Part shown: positions 1 to 7,676 of the stretch, in pieces
Layout: each line of letters begins with the position of its first letter
How positions within the stretch are numbered: position 1 is the stretch's first letter
Assembly: GCA_965214945.1 (NCBI GenBank)
Contig: OZ244029.1
Location: 2,294,001-2,358,000 of the forward strand
From: JAAXHB01 sp965214945
Lineage (GTDB): Bacteria > Actinomycetota > Acidimicrobiia > Acidimicrobiales > Aldehydirespiratoraceae
Length of the DNA: 64,000 nucleotides
Reading direction: 5' to 3'
Notes under the pieces: generated by a model
The model's database searches: none
Told to the model about the DNA's origin: nothing
What the model saw: only the letters and a program-made list of their open reading frames with translations
Program-made: the position numbers and the translations under genes

Positions 1-67
1 GCTGTTCGGCCCGCAGCGAGTGCGGGTCAGAGACCTTCTGGAAGCGAACGGATGGATCAGACCTTGA
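1..67 (+). CDS. C-terminal end of an upstream gene (partial)
   Basis: Reading from base 2, an open frame enters from outside the window and stops with TGA at 65-67. The visible C-terminus reads RDLLEANGWIRP. It overlaps the next gene's ATG at 52 by 16 bases, as expected for tightly packed co-directional genes. Only 21 residues are visible, so the product cannot be named. The frame could be open by chance, since the stretch is short and GC-rich. Confidence 0.4.
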   Translation, partial: LFGPQRVRVRDLLEANGWIRP

Positions 68-501
68 GCCATCCGACCGGCGCGTCGGACGCGGCACGCC
101 GTTTCTTGCGTGCCATCGTGTGGGGTGAGCACACGACTGTGTGGGCGCTGCTGAGCCGCAAGGGCCGGTCCACTGCCCTGTCGGTGGCTTTGGGAAACGG
201 CCTCGACCGGGTCGTGGCCGCCCGCATCGGCGACGGGCGCGCCGAGCCGGTGGAGCTTGACGAGTTCCTGCGCAGCCTGCTGGCCGGGCTGCGCAGGGAC
301 ATGCGCAGCGTGGACGTCGACAACGTGACCGTGGCCGGGCGCTCAAGGCCAGGCGCTGGCGGATCGGTGATCGTCGACCTGGAGTCGCCCTCGAGGCTGC
401 CGGGCACCGCCGGATGGCCGGCCGGTCACCTGGAGCTGAGCCCGGATCCGGACGGAGGCTGGGTTGTCGATCGCCTTCACCCCAGGCTGGCCGGCCCGTG
501 A
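52..501 (+). CDS. Hypothetical protein, 149 aa
   Basis: This is a soluble 149-residue protein with no signal peptide or membrane segment. The start at 52 is preceded by GGAAGCG, a weak ribosome site. The stop TGA at 499-501 overlaps the GTG start of the next gene at 498, so the two are probably translationally coupled. I do not recognise the family. The middle is rich in Arg and Leu, and the C-terminal part is Gly/Pro-rich with a plausible beta character. Coupling to a biotin-ligase-like protein hints at a shared role, but no function is assigned. Confidence 0.6.
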   Translation: MDQTLSHPTGASDAARRFLRAIVWGEHTTVWALLSRKGRSTALSVALGNGLDRVVAARIGDGRAEPVELDEFLRSLLAGLRRDMRSVDVDNVTVAGRSRPGAGGSVIVDLESPSRLPGTAGWPAGHLELSPDPDGGWVVDRLHPRLAGP

Positions 502-1187
502 CGTCCGAACTCCGCCGCGTTCGGGTGGCGGTCTCAGTTGAAGCCCTGATGCACCAGTGGGCCCGCCAGCGCGCCGCCCCAGCCGGATTCGCGCTGGCGG
601 TGGACACCGAGATCGCGGCCCGGATTCGAGGGGGGGTCGAATGGAAAGCCGCCGACGCCAAAGCGGTCGCCGTCCTGGCCCGGCCCGTGACCCTCGAACC
701 GTCCAACCGTGATCTCGCCTGGCTAGCAGCGAGCCTCGCAGCCGCCCGCGCACATCACCGGCCAGGGGGACCTGAAGTCGGGTGTGTCTGGCCCGACACG
801 GTGGAAGGCGGCCCCGGCGGCCGTACCCGGGTGGTGACGGGCGCGGTCTGCGCCCTGGCCTCCGGACGGGTGGACTACGCCATTCTCGTCGTCCGCTTCA
901 GGCCGACCGGCGCCATCGACCCGCCGCTCGACGCGACCGCCCTTGTTGAGCAGTTGCGACGGGCGGCCGGCATGCTGGACGAGCCGACCGGACTGGTCAA
1001 CGCCTACAACCGCCGGTTCACAGCGATCGGGCGCACCGTGGCGGTGTCGCTTCTTCCGCACGGCACCACCCGCGGGTCGGTGCGGGGCGCAGCACCCGAC
1101 GGCCGGCTCGAGATCGAATCGCCGACCGGCTTGCGTGAGCGCATCGCGGTGTCGTCGTTTGCGTCACTGCGCCTACTCGAGGAGTGA
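498..1187 (+). CDS. Divergent biotin-protein-ligase-like protein (BirA/LplA fold)
   Basis: The protein has 229 residues from the GTG at 498, which overlaps the preceding stop as GTGA. An ATG at 414 would extend it but lies inside the upstream gene. A region GCVWPDTV matches the position of the KWPND motif of biotin-protein ligases. The last 45 residues resemble the BirA C-terminal SH3-like domain: a Gly-rich turn, then DGRLEIESPTG, then a final segment ending in SLRLLEE. The usual GRGRxG biotinyl-AMP loop is not visible in the N-terminal half. It is therefore either a non-catalytic homologue or a strongly diverged ligase. The family call comes from motif memory and is moderate only. Confidence 0.5.
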   Translation: MTSELRRVRVAVSVEALMHQWARQRAAPAGFALAVDTEIAARIRGGVEWKAADAKAVAVLARPVTLEPSNRDLAWLAASLAAARAHHRPGGPEVGCVWPDTVEGGPGGRTRVVTGAVCALASGRVDYAILVVRFRPTGAIDPPLDATALVEQLRRAAGMLDEPTGLVNAYNRRFTAIGRTVAVSLLPHGTTRGSVRGAAPDGRLEIESPTGLRERIAVSSFASLRLLEE

Positions 1188-1207
1188 CCCGTCCTGCCAA
1201 CGTCGAG

Positions 1208-1247
1208 TTCAGCAGTCGGTAGGTGTCAGGTTCAGAAGTCGGTGGGT
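1208..1247. repeat. 17-bp tandem duplication at the 3' end of the MttB gene
   Basis: Copies at 1208-1224 and 1231-1247 differ at two positions (period 23). The second copy contains the MttB stop codon (1232-1234, minus strand) and its last four codons. The first copy repeats them just after the stop. Confidence 0.75.
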
Positions 1248-2833
1248 ACGCCGCCGGCTGCTATGCGTGAGTCGACGAAGTCATCGAGTTCGGCTCGCAC
1301 ATCGTCGGGCAGCTTCGGCGGACGGTGCTGTCGCAGCAGCTCACCCACCAAGCGCTCGGCGCGGTCAACGGCGGTGGGCGAGCCGGCGTCTCGCCAGGTC
1401 TCAAAGTTGCGCCAGTCCGACACCATCGGCGCGAAGAACGCGTCGCGATAGCGCTGCCGTGTGTGAGCGGCGCCGAAGAAATGCCCGCCGGGGCCGACCT
1501 CGGCTATGGCCTCGACCGCCAGGGACGCCTCGTCGACGACCGGAGGCGCCAGGAAGGCAGCCACCATGTTGAGCAGGTCAGCGTCGATCACAGTCTTTTC
1601 GTATGAGGCGCAGAGGCCGCCCTCCATCCACCCGGCCCCGTGGTACACCAGGTTGGCGCCGCCCATCACCGCGCCCCACAGCGAGAAGACGCTCTCCCAG
1701 GCGGATTGGGCGTCCACGGCGTTGGCGGCGCACGCATTCGAGGAGCGGTAGGGCAGCCCGTAGCGGCGGGCGAGCTGACCGCCGAGCATCGCCGCCTGCA
1801 TGTATTCGGGCGTTCCGAACGCGGGCGAGCCCGAGCGCATGTCCACGTTGGAGGTGAAGCCTCCGTACATCACCGGCGCGCCAGGCCGCACCAGCTGCGT
1901 GAGTGCGATACCGGCGAGCGCTTCGGCGTTCTGCTGCACCACCGCCCCGGCGACAGTGATCGGGGCCATCGCCCCGGCCAGGGTGAACGGCGTGACGATG
2001 ACAGCCTGGTTTCGCGCTGAGAACTCGATGATCCCCTCGATCATCGGAGCGTCGAGGCGCAGCGGCGAATTGCAGTTCACCACAGTGTGGATCGACGGCT
2101 GTTCGTCGAGGTCTTCGTCATCGACGCCACGCGCGATGCGCACCATCTCGATGGCGTCGCGGCAGCGCTGCGCGCCCAGCGAGTAGGCGTTGACGGCTTT
2201 GCCCGACAGCGTGAGCAGGTCGCGTACAGCCACGAGATGTCGCACCGACGCGTGCACGTCCACCGGCTCCACCGGGTACCCGCCGTGAGTGTGCACCGCG
2301 TTGAGGACGTCCGCAAGCTTCACCAGCCGTCGGAAGTCGGCCCGATTGCCGGTGCGACGGCCTCCGGCCCGGTCGGCCGCGTTGGGGGCGCTGGCCACGG
2401 CACCAAACACCACGTGGTCGCCCCCGAAGATCAGGTTGCGGGACGGGTCGGGGGCGTGCAGCGTGAACTGCGACGGCGCGTGCGCTACCAGCTCCAGCAC
2501 CATCTCGGGATCGAACCGGACGCGCTGGTCGTCGCCCACGGCCGCGCCGGCCTCGGCCCACAAGCGCAGCGCCTCAGGGTGCAAAAACACCATGCCGATG
2601 TCGCGCAGCACCGTCAGCGAAGCTTCGTGGATCGACTCAAGCTCGTCGTCGGATACGACTTTCACAGGCTCGAAACGGCGCCGAATCCGACGCCAGGGCG
2701 GCTGATAAGGCCCAGTTTCGGCTGAGGTACGCCGCCGCTTGCGCCCCCTGCGGCGACGCGGGCGGCGCTTTCTGGCTTTGACGCGGCCGGCGGCGCCCGA
2801 CGGCGAAGACGACTCGCTGCCCCGCCGATTCAC
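1232..2833 (-). CDS. Trimethylamine methyltransferase (MttB) family protein, non-pyrrolysine type
   Basis: The 533-residue protein matches the MttB superfamily along its length (GTPEYMQAAMLGGQLARRYG, then a SNACAANAVDAQ segment and GGANLVYHGAGWMEGG). Methanogen MttB uses pyrrolysine to demethylate trimethylamine. No in-frame TAG interrupts this gene, so it belongs to the larger non-pyrrolysine group, some members of which demethylate glycine betaine, proline betaine or carnitine. The substrate is not predictable here. The first 40 residues are a very basic Arg/Lys tail (KARKRRPRRRRGRKRRR), a feature also seen in aerobic marine homologues. The GTG at 2833 has no clear ribosome site, so the true start is uncertain. 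No corrinoid protein gene lies beside it. Confidence 0.85.
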   Translation of the reverse strand: MNRRGSESSSPSGAAGRVKARKRRPRRRRGRKRRRTSAETGPYQPPWRRIRRRFEPVKVVSDDELESIHEASLTVLRDIGMVFLHPEALRLWAEAGAAVGDDQRVRFDPEMVLELVAHAPSQFTLHAPDPSRNLIFGGDHVVFGAVASAPNAADRAGGRRTGNRADFRRLVKLADVLNAVHTHGGYPVEPVDVHASVRHLVAVRDLLTLSGKAVNAYSLGAQRCRDAIEMVRIARGVDDEDLDEQPSIHTVVNCNSPLRLDAPMIEGIIEFSARNQAVIVTPFTLAGAMAPITVAGAVVQQNAEALAGIALTQLVRPGAPVMYGGFTSNVDMRSGSPAFGTPEYMQAAMLGGQLARRYGLPYRSSNACAANAVDAQSAWESVFSLWGAVMGGANLVYHGAGWMEGGLCASYEKTVIDADLLNMVAAFLAPPVVDEASLAVEAIAEVGPGGHFFGAAHTRQRYRDAFFAPMVSDWRNFETWRDAGSPTAVDRAERLVGELLRQHRPPKLPDDVRAELDDFVDSRIAAGGVPTDF

Positions 2834-2930
2834 GGACCCACGCTACCGACGAGCGGTACCCTCTCTTGGCCCTATCGAACCGGTGGTCCGCCAATCGAAT
2901 CAGCGGTCCCCCGCTGCCTACTGTGTGAGC

Positions 2931-3404
2931 ATGACCCTGACCGGGCAGAGGGCGCTGGTGACCGGAGGCGGCAGCGGCATCGGCGCGGGCGGCGGATCGA
3001 TCGTGAACATCTCCTCAACGGCTGGCCATCTGCCTTACCCGTTGAGGTCGCCTTACGCAGCATCGAAATGGGGCGTCGAAGGGCTCACCCGGAGCTGGGC
3101 GATGGAACTCGGGCGTTTCGGCGTGAGAGTCAACTGTGTGGCGCCCGGAGCGGTCGAAGGCAACAGGATGGACCGGGTGATCGCAGCCGAGGCGGCCGCC
3201 GCCGGCAGCGACCCCGATCAGATCCGCCGCGGCTATCAGGATCAGGTTTCGATGCGAACCTTCGTAACCGCCGGCGACATCGCCGCCGCAGTTGTGTTCT
3301 TATGTTCCGATGCTGCGCGGTTTATCAATGGCCAGATCCTCAGCGTCGACGGCCACACCGAAACCCTGCGCACCAACTGGCCAGACAACATCCGCTCGTG
3401 CTGA
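2931..3404 (+). pseudogene. Short-chain dehydrogenase (SDR) with large internal deletion
   Basis: From the ATG at 2931 the frame encodes 157 residues. It begins with a Rossmann motif TGGGSGIG at about residues 11-18 and then jumps directly to GGGSIVNISS, the beta-5 strand with the catalytic Ser. YAASKWG (catalytic Tyr and Lys), a VNCVAPG strand and the normal SDR C-terminus follow. About 90-100 residues are missing, including helices B to D and the NNAG motif. Classical SDRs have about 250 residues. The frame is kept, so a product could still be made. Loss of the adenine-binding and NAG parts makes enzyme activity unlikely. The gene stands alone, divergent from the MttB gene. Confidence 0.7.
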
Positions 3405-3413
3405 ACCCTCGAA

Positions 3414-3467
3414 CGACTCCTTGACAGACTGGGCTCCTTCACAGAAAAGACTGGGCTCCTTGACAGA
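3414..3467. repeat. Short direct repeats downstream of the SDR remnant
   Basis: Two 19-bp copies (3427-3445 and 3449-3467, period 22, one mismatch) carry GACTGGGCTCCTT followed by ACAGA or GACAGA. A third, shorter copy lacking GGG lies at 3414-3428. They fill the 3405-3480 gap, where I see no gene. Confidence 0.7.
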
Positions 3468-3480
3468 CCTAACGTCCAGC

Positions 3481-3520
3481 GGCTCTTAGTTGATGAGGAT
3501 GGCTCTTAGTGGATGATGAT
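3481..3520. repeat. 20-bp tandem duplication at the 3' end of the membrane protein gene
   Basis: GGCTCTTAGTTGATGAGGAT at 3481-3500 is repeated with two changes at 3501-3520. The second copy holds the stop codon (3506-3508, minus strand) and the last Ile-Ile-His codons. The first copy repeats stop and codons immediately downstream. Confidence 0.75.
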
Positions 3521-4033
3521 CGAGACACCTATTACGAAGGCCGCTAACATCCCGTAAAATCCCAACAGCGTACGTGAGAAGAATGCTTCCCAACAGCTCA
3601 GCGATCGCGCCCTCTCTAACATATCAGTATCCATGTTGAAATCAACATCATTATGAGCCAATGTTCGGACATGATCATAGAGCGCGCGGTACTGGCGCTC
3701 CTTCCACAAGAAATAGCTGTCTAGTATCCAGAACATCACCACGGGAACCATACCTATAAGAGCAGTCTCTACCACGGGAACCACACCTATGAGAACAGCC
3801 CCTGTTCTTCTCTCGCTTGCTACTAGCACCAGTAGCGCAGACACCAAGACGACGCTCCATCCCTTCATTCGGAAGGAATTGTCTGCAAGACGGCTGATCA
3901 CACTTTGAATAAACTCAAGATGCTTGATTCTGGCGTTGGCTGCAGCTTGTTCTGGCATGGGATTACCTGATCGGGCGCTCTGAGGGTGCTTAGGCGTAGG
4001 GTCTCCGCAACCTGCCGGTACGGACGACTCCAA
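3506..4033 (-). CDS. Small membrane protein of unknown function at the edge of a defence island
   Basis: The protein has 175 residues, or 150 if the ATG at 3958 (MPEQAAANARIKHLEF) is used; the later start fits better because the first 25 residues look like read-through. KHLEFIQSVISRLADNSFRM is followed by two hydrophobic segments (about residues 57-75 and 80-107), a basic YFLWKERQYRALYDHVR region and a C-terminal hydrophobic helix. I recall similar proteins as small uncharacterised membrane proteins, but no function is known to me. Base composition is clearly more AT-rich than that of neighbours, suggesting transfer. A 33-bp tandem duplication sits inside a membrane segment. The gene is divergent from the helicase, sharing a 70-145 bp upstream region. 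Confidence 0.7.
   Translation of the reverse strand: MESSVPAGCGDPTPKHPQSARSGNPMPEQAAANARIKHLEFIQSVISRLADNSFRMKGWSVVLVSALLVLVASERRTGAVLIGVVPVVETALIGMVPVVMFWILDSYFLWKERQYRALYDHVRTLAHNDVDFNMDTDMLERARSLSCWEAFFSRTLLGFYGMLAAFVIGVSIIIH
3738..3803. repeat. 33-bp in-frame tandem duplication inside the membrane protein
   Basis: Copies at 3738-3770 and 3771-3803 differ at about five positions and encode two consecutive 11-residue units, LIGVVPVVE and LIGMVPVV. The duplication lengthens a hydrophobic segment. Confidence 0.75.
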
Positions 4034-4103
4034 CGACTATTCCTAGCCTGGATCATCATACAGGGTGGTGCCAGGGGCGTGGCGCGAGAAGATACTGGGC
4101 GCG

Positions 4104-7100
4104 ATGGCGACGAGGCTTGAGGAGCTCACTAAAGGGACGAGGGTTCGGGGAGTCACGCCGTCGGGGGTGGTGACGGTCATCGACGCCGAGTGGATCGGGT
4201 CGCAGGTCGTCAACCTCACCTACGAGCACGAGCACGGGCTCGTCGAGCGGGAACTCGTCTTCCGTACCCAGGAGAGCCAGATCGAAGTCGAGAGTGCCGG
4301 GCGGGCCTGGTCGCTCGACGGCGACCCGAAGCTCTTCACTCTCGTCGCCGAGGCGGAGCGCATCAGGCTCGCATACCTGTTCGACCCGTATCTTGCCGCG
4401 GAGAACAGCCACATCGTTCCGCTGCCCCACCAGATCGAAGCCGTCTACACCAGGATGCTGCCGTGCCAGCCGCTGCGGTTCCTTCTGGCCGACGACCCCG
4501 GCGCCGGAAAGACCATCATGGCGGGCCTGTTGATCAAGGAGCTGGAGGTGCGGGGCGACCTCGAACGATGTCTGGTGGTCGTGCCCGGCGGTCTGGTGGA
4601 ACAGTGGCAGGACGAGCTGGGAGATAAGTTCGGCCTGGAGTTCGAGATCTTGACCCGCGGCATGGCAGCGGCGTCCCGCACCGGCAACCCGCTGGCCGAC
4701 CAGCCTCGGCTGATCGCCCGGCTCGACATGCTGGCCCGCAACGAAGAATTGCAAAGTCGGCTGAGCCGCACGGATTGGGATCTCGTGATCGTCGATGAGG
4801 CGCACAAGATGTCGGCAACCCACTACGGCCTCGAGATCAAGGAGACCAAGCGGTACAAACTCGGCCGGCAACTGGAGCGAGTCGCCCGTCACTTCCTGCT
4901 GATGACTGCCACGCCGCACAACGGCAAGCCGGAGGACTTCCAGCTGTTCATGGCGCTGCTGGACGCCGACCGCTTCGCGGGCAAGTACCGGAGAGGCCAG
5001 CACAGCAACGAGCCGCCCCGTGACTTGATGCGTCGGATGGTCAAAGAGGAGCTGCTGCGTTTCGATGGCACCAAGCTGTTTCCCGAGCGGGTCGCGACCA
5101 CGGCCAAGTACCCGCTCAGCAGCGAGGAAGCTGCCCTCTATGAGCGGGTCACGTCCTATGTGCGCGAGGGCATGAACCGAGCCGAGCGACTCAGGGCCAA
5201 AGGCGAAGGACGACGCTCGGCGGCGGTCGGGTTCGCGCTGACGATCCTGCAGCGCCGGCTGGCGTCGTCTCCGCGGGCGATACTCCGCTCTTTGGAGCGG
5301 CGCCGGGATCGGCTGTCGCAGAAGCTCGCAGAAGCCAAACATCTCAGGCTCGACATAGCGCCGCCGGAAGCTGTCGGCGATTTCCGGTTTCGCGACGTCG
5401 GGGTGTTCGACCCCGACGAATTGCTTCCGAGCGAACTGGAAGACCTGGAACAAGAAGTAGTGAACGAGGTCACCGCGGCCCGAACAGTTGCGGAGCTGGA
5501 GGCCGAGATCAGCGAACTCGTCGGCCTCGTGTCTCTCGCCGGCGAGCTTTTAGCTTCAGGAGTAGACCGCAAGTGGGAGGAACTGGCCCGCCTGATCACG
5601 GAAACGCCCGAGATGGCGGACGACCTCGGCCACATGAAGAAGCTGATCATCTTCACCGAGCACCGCGACACGCTCGACTACCTCGTATCCAAGCTGAACC
5701 GGCTGCTCGGGCGCTCCGGCGCGGTTGTCAGCATCCACGGCGGTATACGCCGAAAGGAGCGCCGGCGGATCCAAGACCGGTTCACGCAAGACGCGGCAGT
5801 CGTCATCTTGGTTGCGACCGACGCCGCGAGCGAGGGCCTCAACCTTCAGCGCGCTCACCTGATGGTCAACTACGACCTTCCTTGGAACCCCAACCGGATC
5901 GAGCAGCGGTTCGGACGTATCCACCGCATCGGCCAGACTCAGGTGTGTCGCCTGTGGAACCTCGTGGCCGACGAGACGCGCGAAGGCCAGGTGTTCGAGC
6001 GGCTGCTCGACAAAATCGAGGAGCAGCGGCGCGATCTCGGAGGAAAGGTGTACGACGTGCTCGGGGAGGCCTTCTCCAACAGGTCGCTGCGCGATCTGCT
6101 CATCGAAGCGATCCGAGCCGAGAATCCGGCCTATCAACAGTTGAGCATGAAGCTCGTCATTGACGAGACGGTCGGCGCGCGTGTGCGAGATTTGATCGAT
6201 TCTCAGTCGCTGCTCTCCGACGTTTTAGCGCCCGCGTCCAGCGACAAGATCCGAGATCAGATGGAACGGGCCCGCGCCCGCAAGCTGCAGCCAAGCTTCA
6301 CTCGGCGCTTCTTTCTCGACGCCTTCCAATGCCTGGGCGGTCGGGCTGTCCAAAGAGAAACCCAACGATATGAGATCGCCCGCGTACCCGCCGCGTTGCA
6401 GCAGTGGGACAGCAGCGCCCGTTTCGGTCGGCTCCTGGCGGGCTATGAGCGCGTCTGCTTCGAGCGCCAGCGTGTCAACGTTGCGGGCAAGCCCCCCGCC
6501 GATCTGCTCAGCCCCGGCCATCCGCTGCTAGAAGCTGCGATCGGCGCTCTCCGGCAACGCCACGGCTCAGTTCTCCGGCAGGGAAGCGTTCTCGTCGATC
6601 CCGGTGATTGGACTGACACGCCGCGGGTGCTGGTGTTCATGGAACACGAGATCGTCGACGGCACCACAACAGCGCGGGGACGGCGCCGGGTGATCTCCAA
6701 GCGCTTCGAGTATGTAGAGATCACCAAAGACGGCAAAGTGTCGGACACGGGTCATCACCCCTATGTGGACTACAAGATTCCGAGCCCCGACGAACTCGCG
6801 CTGTTGCAGTCGGCAACCGGCGCCGAGTGGATCCGCGCCCACCTCAAGCAGACGGCTCTGCGCCACGCCATCGAGCACAACGCTCCCAAGCACCTTGCTG
6901 AGGTTGAAGCCCGTGTCCACGACCGCGTCGACCGCACCCGGACAGCCGTTGAGCAACGCCTCAGCGCGGAGATCCGCCACTGGGACGCCCGCGCTCTGGC
7001 CCTCATGGAGCAGGAGCGAGCGGGCAAAAAGACCGACAAGCTCAATTCGGCGCTAGCCCAGCGGCGGGCCGACGAAGCCGAGAAAAGGCTGGAGCAGAGG

Positions 7101-7613
7101 CAGTTAGAGCTGGCCCGGCAACGCAAGCTGTCGGTCCTCCCGCCACGTATCGCAGGCGGAGCACTCGTCGTGCCGGCCGGCCTATTAGCCGAACTCACCG
7201 GCTCGGATGTTCCAAGCCGTACCAGCCACACGACCCGCACCGAGAAGCTTGCCGTGTTAGCCGTTATCGAAACCGAACGCGCCCTGGACAGAACACCCGC
7301 TGAGATGCCCCACAACCACAAGGGCTACGACATCGAGACACGCGGCGACGACGGCCGCTTGCTGTTCATCGAGGTGAAAGGGCGCCGTGCCGGAGCATCC
7401 GACTTCACGGTCACCGCGTCCGAAGTGCTCTACGGGCTCAACGCTGCCGACCGCCACATCCTTGCCTTGGTGGAGATCGCCGACGACGACACGACCACCG
7501 TGCGCTACCTGTACGACCCCTTCACCGGCCGGGCCCCTGAGCCCGGCATCGGCGAGCACGACCGCCGCCTCGACTGGGCCCAGTACTGGAACCTGGCTAG
7601 CGAGGCCCGCTAA
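4104..7613 (+). CDS. SNF2-family DNA helicase with C-terminal DUF3883 domain (defence helicase)
   Basis: The protein has 1169 residues from the ATG at 4104 (MATRLEEL). GTGs at 4065 and 4068 would add a poorly conserved 12-13 residues. Motifs in order: Walker A DDPGAGKT at about 130-137, DEAH at 231-234, TATPHNG at 268-274, the helicase C-terminal domain with ATDAASEGLNLQ at about 572, and the SNF2 signature RFGRIHRIGQT near 605. A long coiled region follows, then a nuclease-like DUF3883 domain (GYDIETR ... FIEVKGRR, about 1073-1140). It heads a three-gene co-directional set with the DUF1156 methylase and the DUF499 ATPase. This is the composition of the helicase-methylase-ATPase (Hma) type of antiphage system. 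It probably translocates along invading DNA; this role is inferred from the family. Confidence 0.9.
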   Translation: MATRLEELTKGTRVRGVTPSGVVTVIDAEWIGSQVVNLTYEHEHGLVERELVFRTQESQIEVESAGRAWSLDGDPKLFTLVAEAERIRLAYLFDPYLAAENSHIVPLPHQIEAVYTRMLPCQPLRFLLADDPGAGKTIMAGLLIKELEVRGDLERCLVVVPGGLVEQWQDELGDKFGLEFEILTRGMAAASRTGNPLADQPRLIARLDMLARNEELQSRLSRTDWDLVIVDEAHKMSATHYGLEIKETKRYKLGRQLERVARHFLLMTATPHNGKPEDFQLFMALLDADRFAGKYRRGQHSNEPPRDLMRRMVKEELLRFDGTKLFPERVATTAKYPLSSEEAALYERVTSYVREGMNRAERLRAKGEGRRSAAVGFALTILQRRLASSPRAILRSLERRRDRLSQKLAEAKHLRLDIAPPEAVGDFRFRDVGVFDPDELLPSELEDLEQEVVNEVTAARTVAELEAEISELVGLVSLAGELLASGVDRKWEELARLITETPEMADDLGHMKKLIIFTEHRDTLDYLVSKLNRLLGRSGAVVSIHGGIRRKERRRIQDRFTQDAAVVILVATDAASEGLNLQRAHLMVNYDLPWNPNRIEQRFGRIHRIGQTQVCRLWNLVADETREGQVFERLLDKIEEQRRDLGGKVYDVLGEAFSNRSLRDLLIEAIRAENPAYQQLSMKLVIDETVGARVRDLIDSQSLLSDVLAPASSDKIRDQMERARARKLQPSFTRRFFLDAFQCLGGRAVQRETQRYEIARVPAALQQWDSSARFGRLLAGYERVCFERQRVNVAGKPPADLLSPGHPLLEAAIGALRQRHGSVLRQGSVLVDPGDWTDTPRVLVFMEHEIVDGTTTARGRRRVISKRFEYVEITKDGKVSDTGHHPYVDYKIPSPDELALLQSATGAEWIRAHLKQTALRHAIEHNAPKHLAEVEARVHDRVDRTRTAVEQRLSAEIRHWDARALALMEQERAGKKTDKLNSALAQRRADEAEKRLEQRQLELARQRKLSVLPPRIAGGALVVPAGLLAELTGSDVPSRTSHTTRTEKLAVLAVIETERALDRTPAEMPHNHKGYDIETRGDDGRLLFIEVKGRRAGASDFTVTASEVLYGLNAADRHILALVEIADDDTTTVRYLYDPFTGRAPEPGIGEHDRRLDWAQYWNLASEAR

Positions 7614-7676
7614 CAGGGAACCGCCCTTCCCCCGCACACCCACACCCACGCGGCTGTGGTCTAGGTTGATTATCGA

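Noticed and set aside
4056..5453. 465-aa ORF antisense to the helicase
   Set aside because: Shadow frame caused by high GC; no domain, while the plus strand has all helicase motifs.
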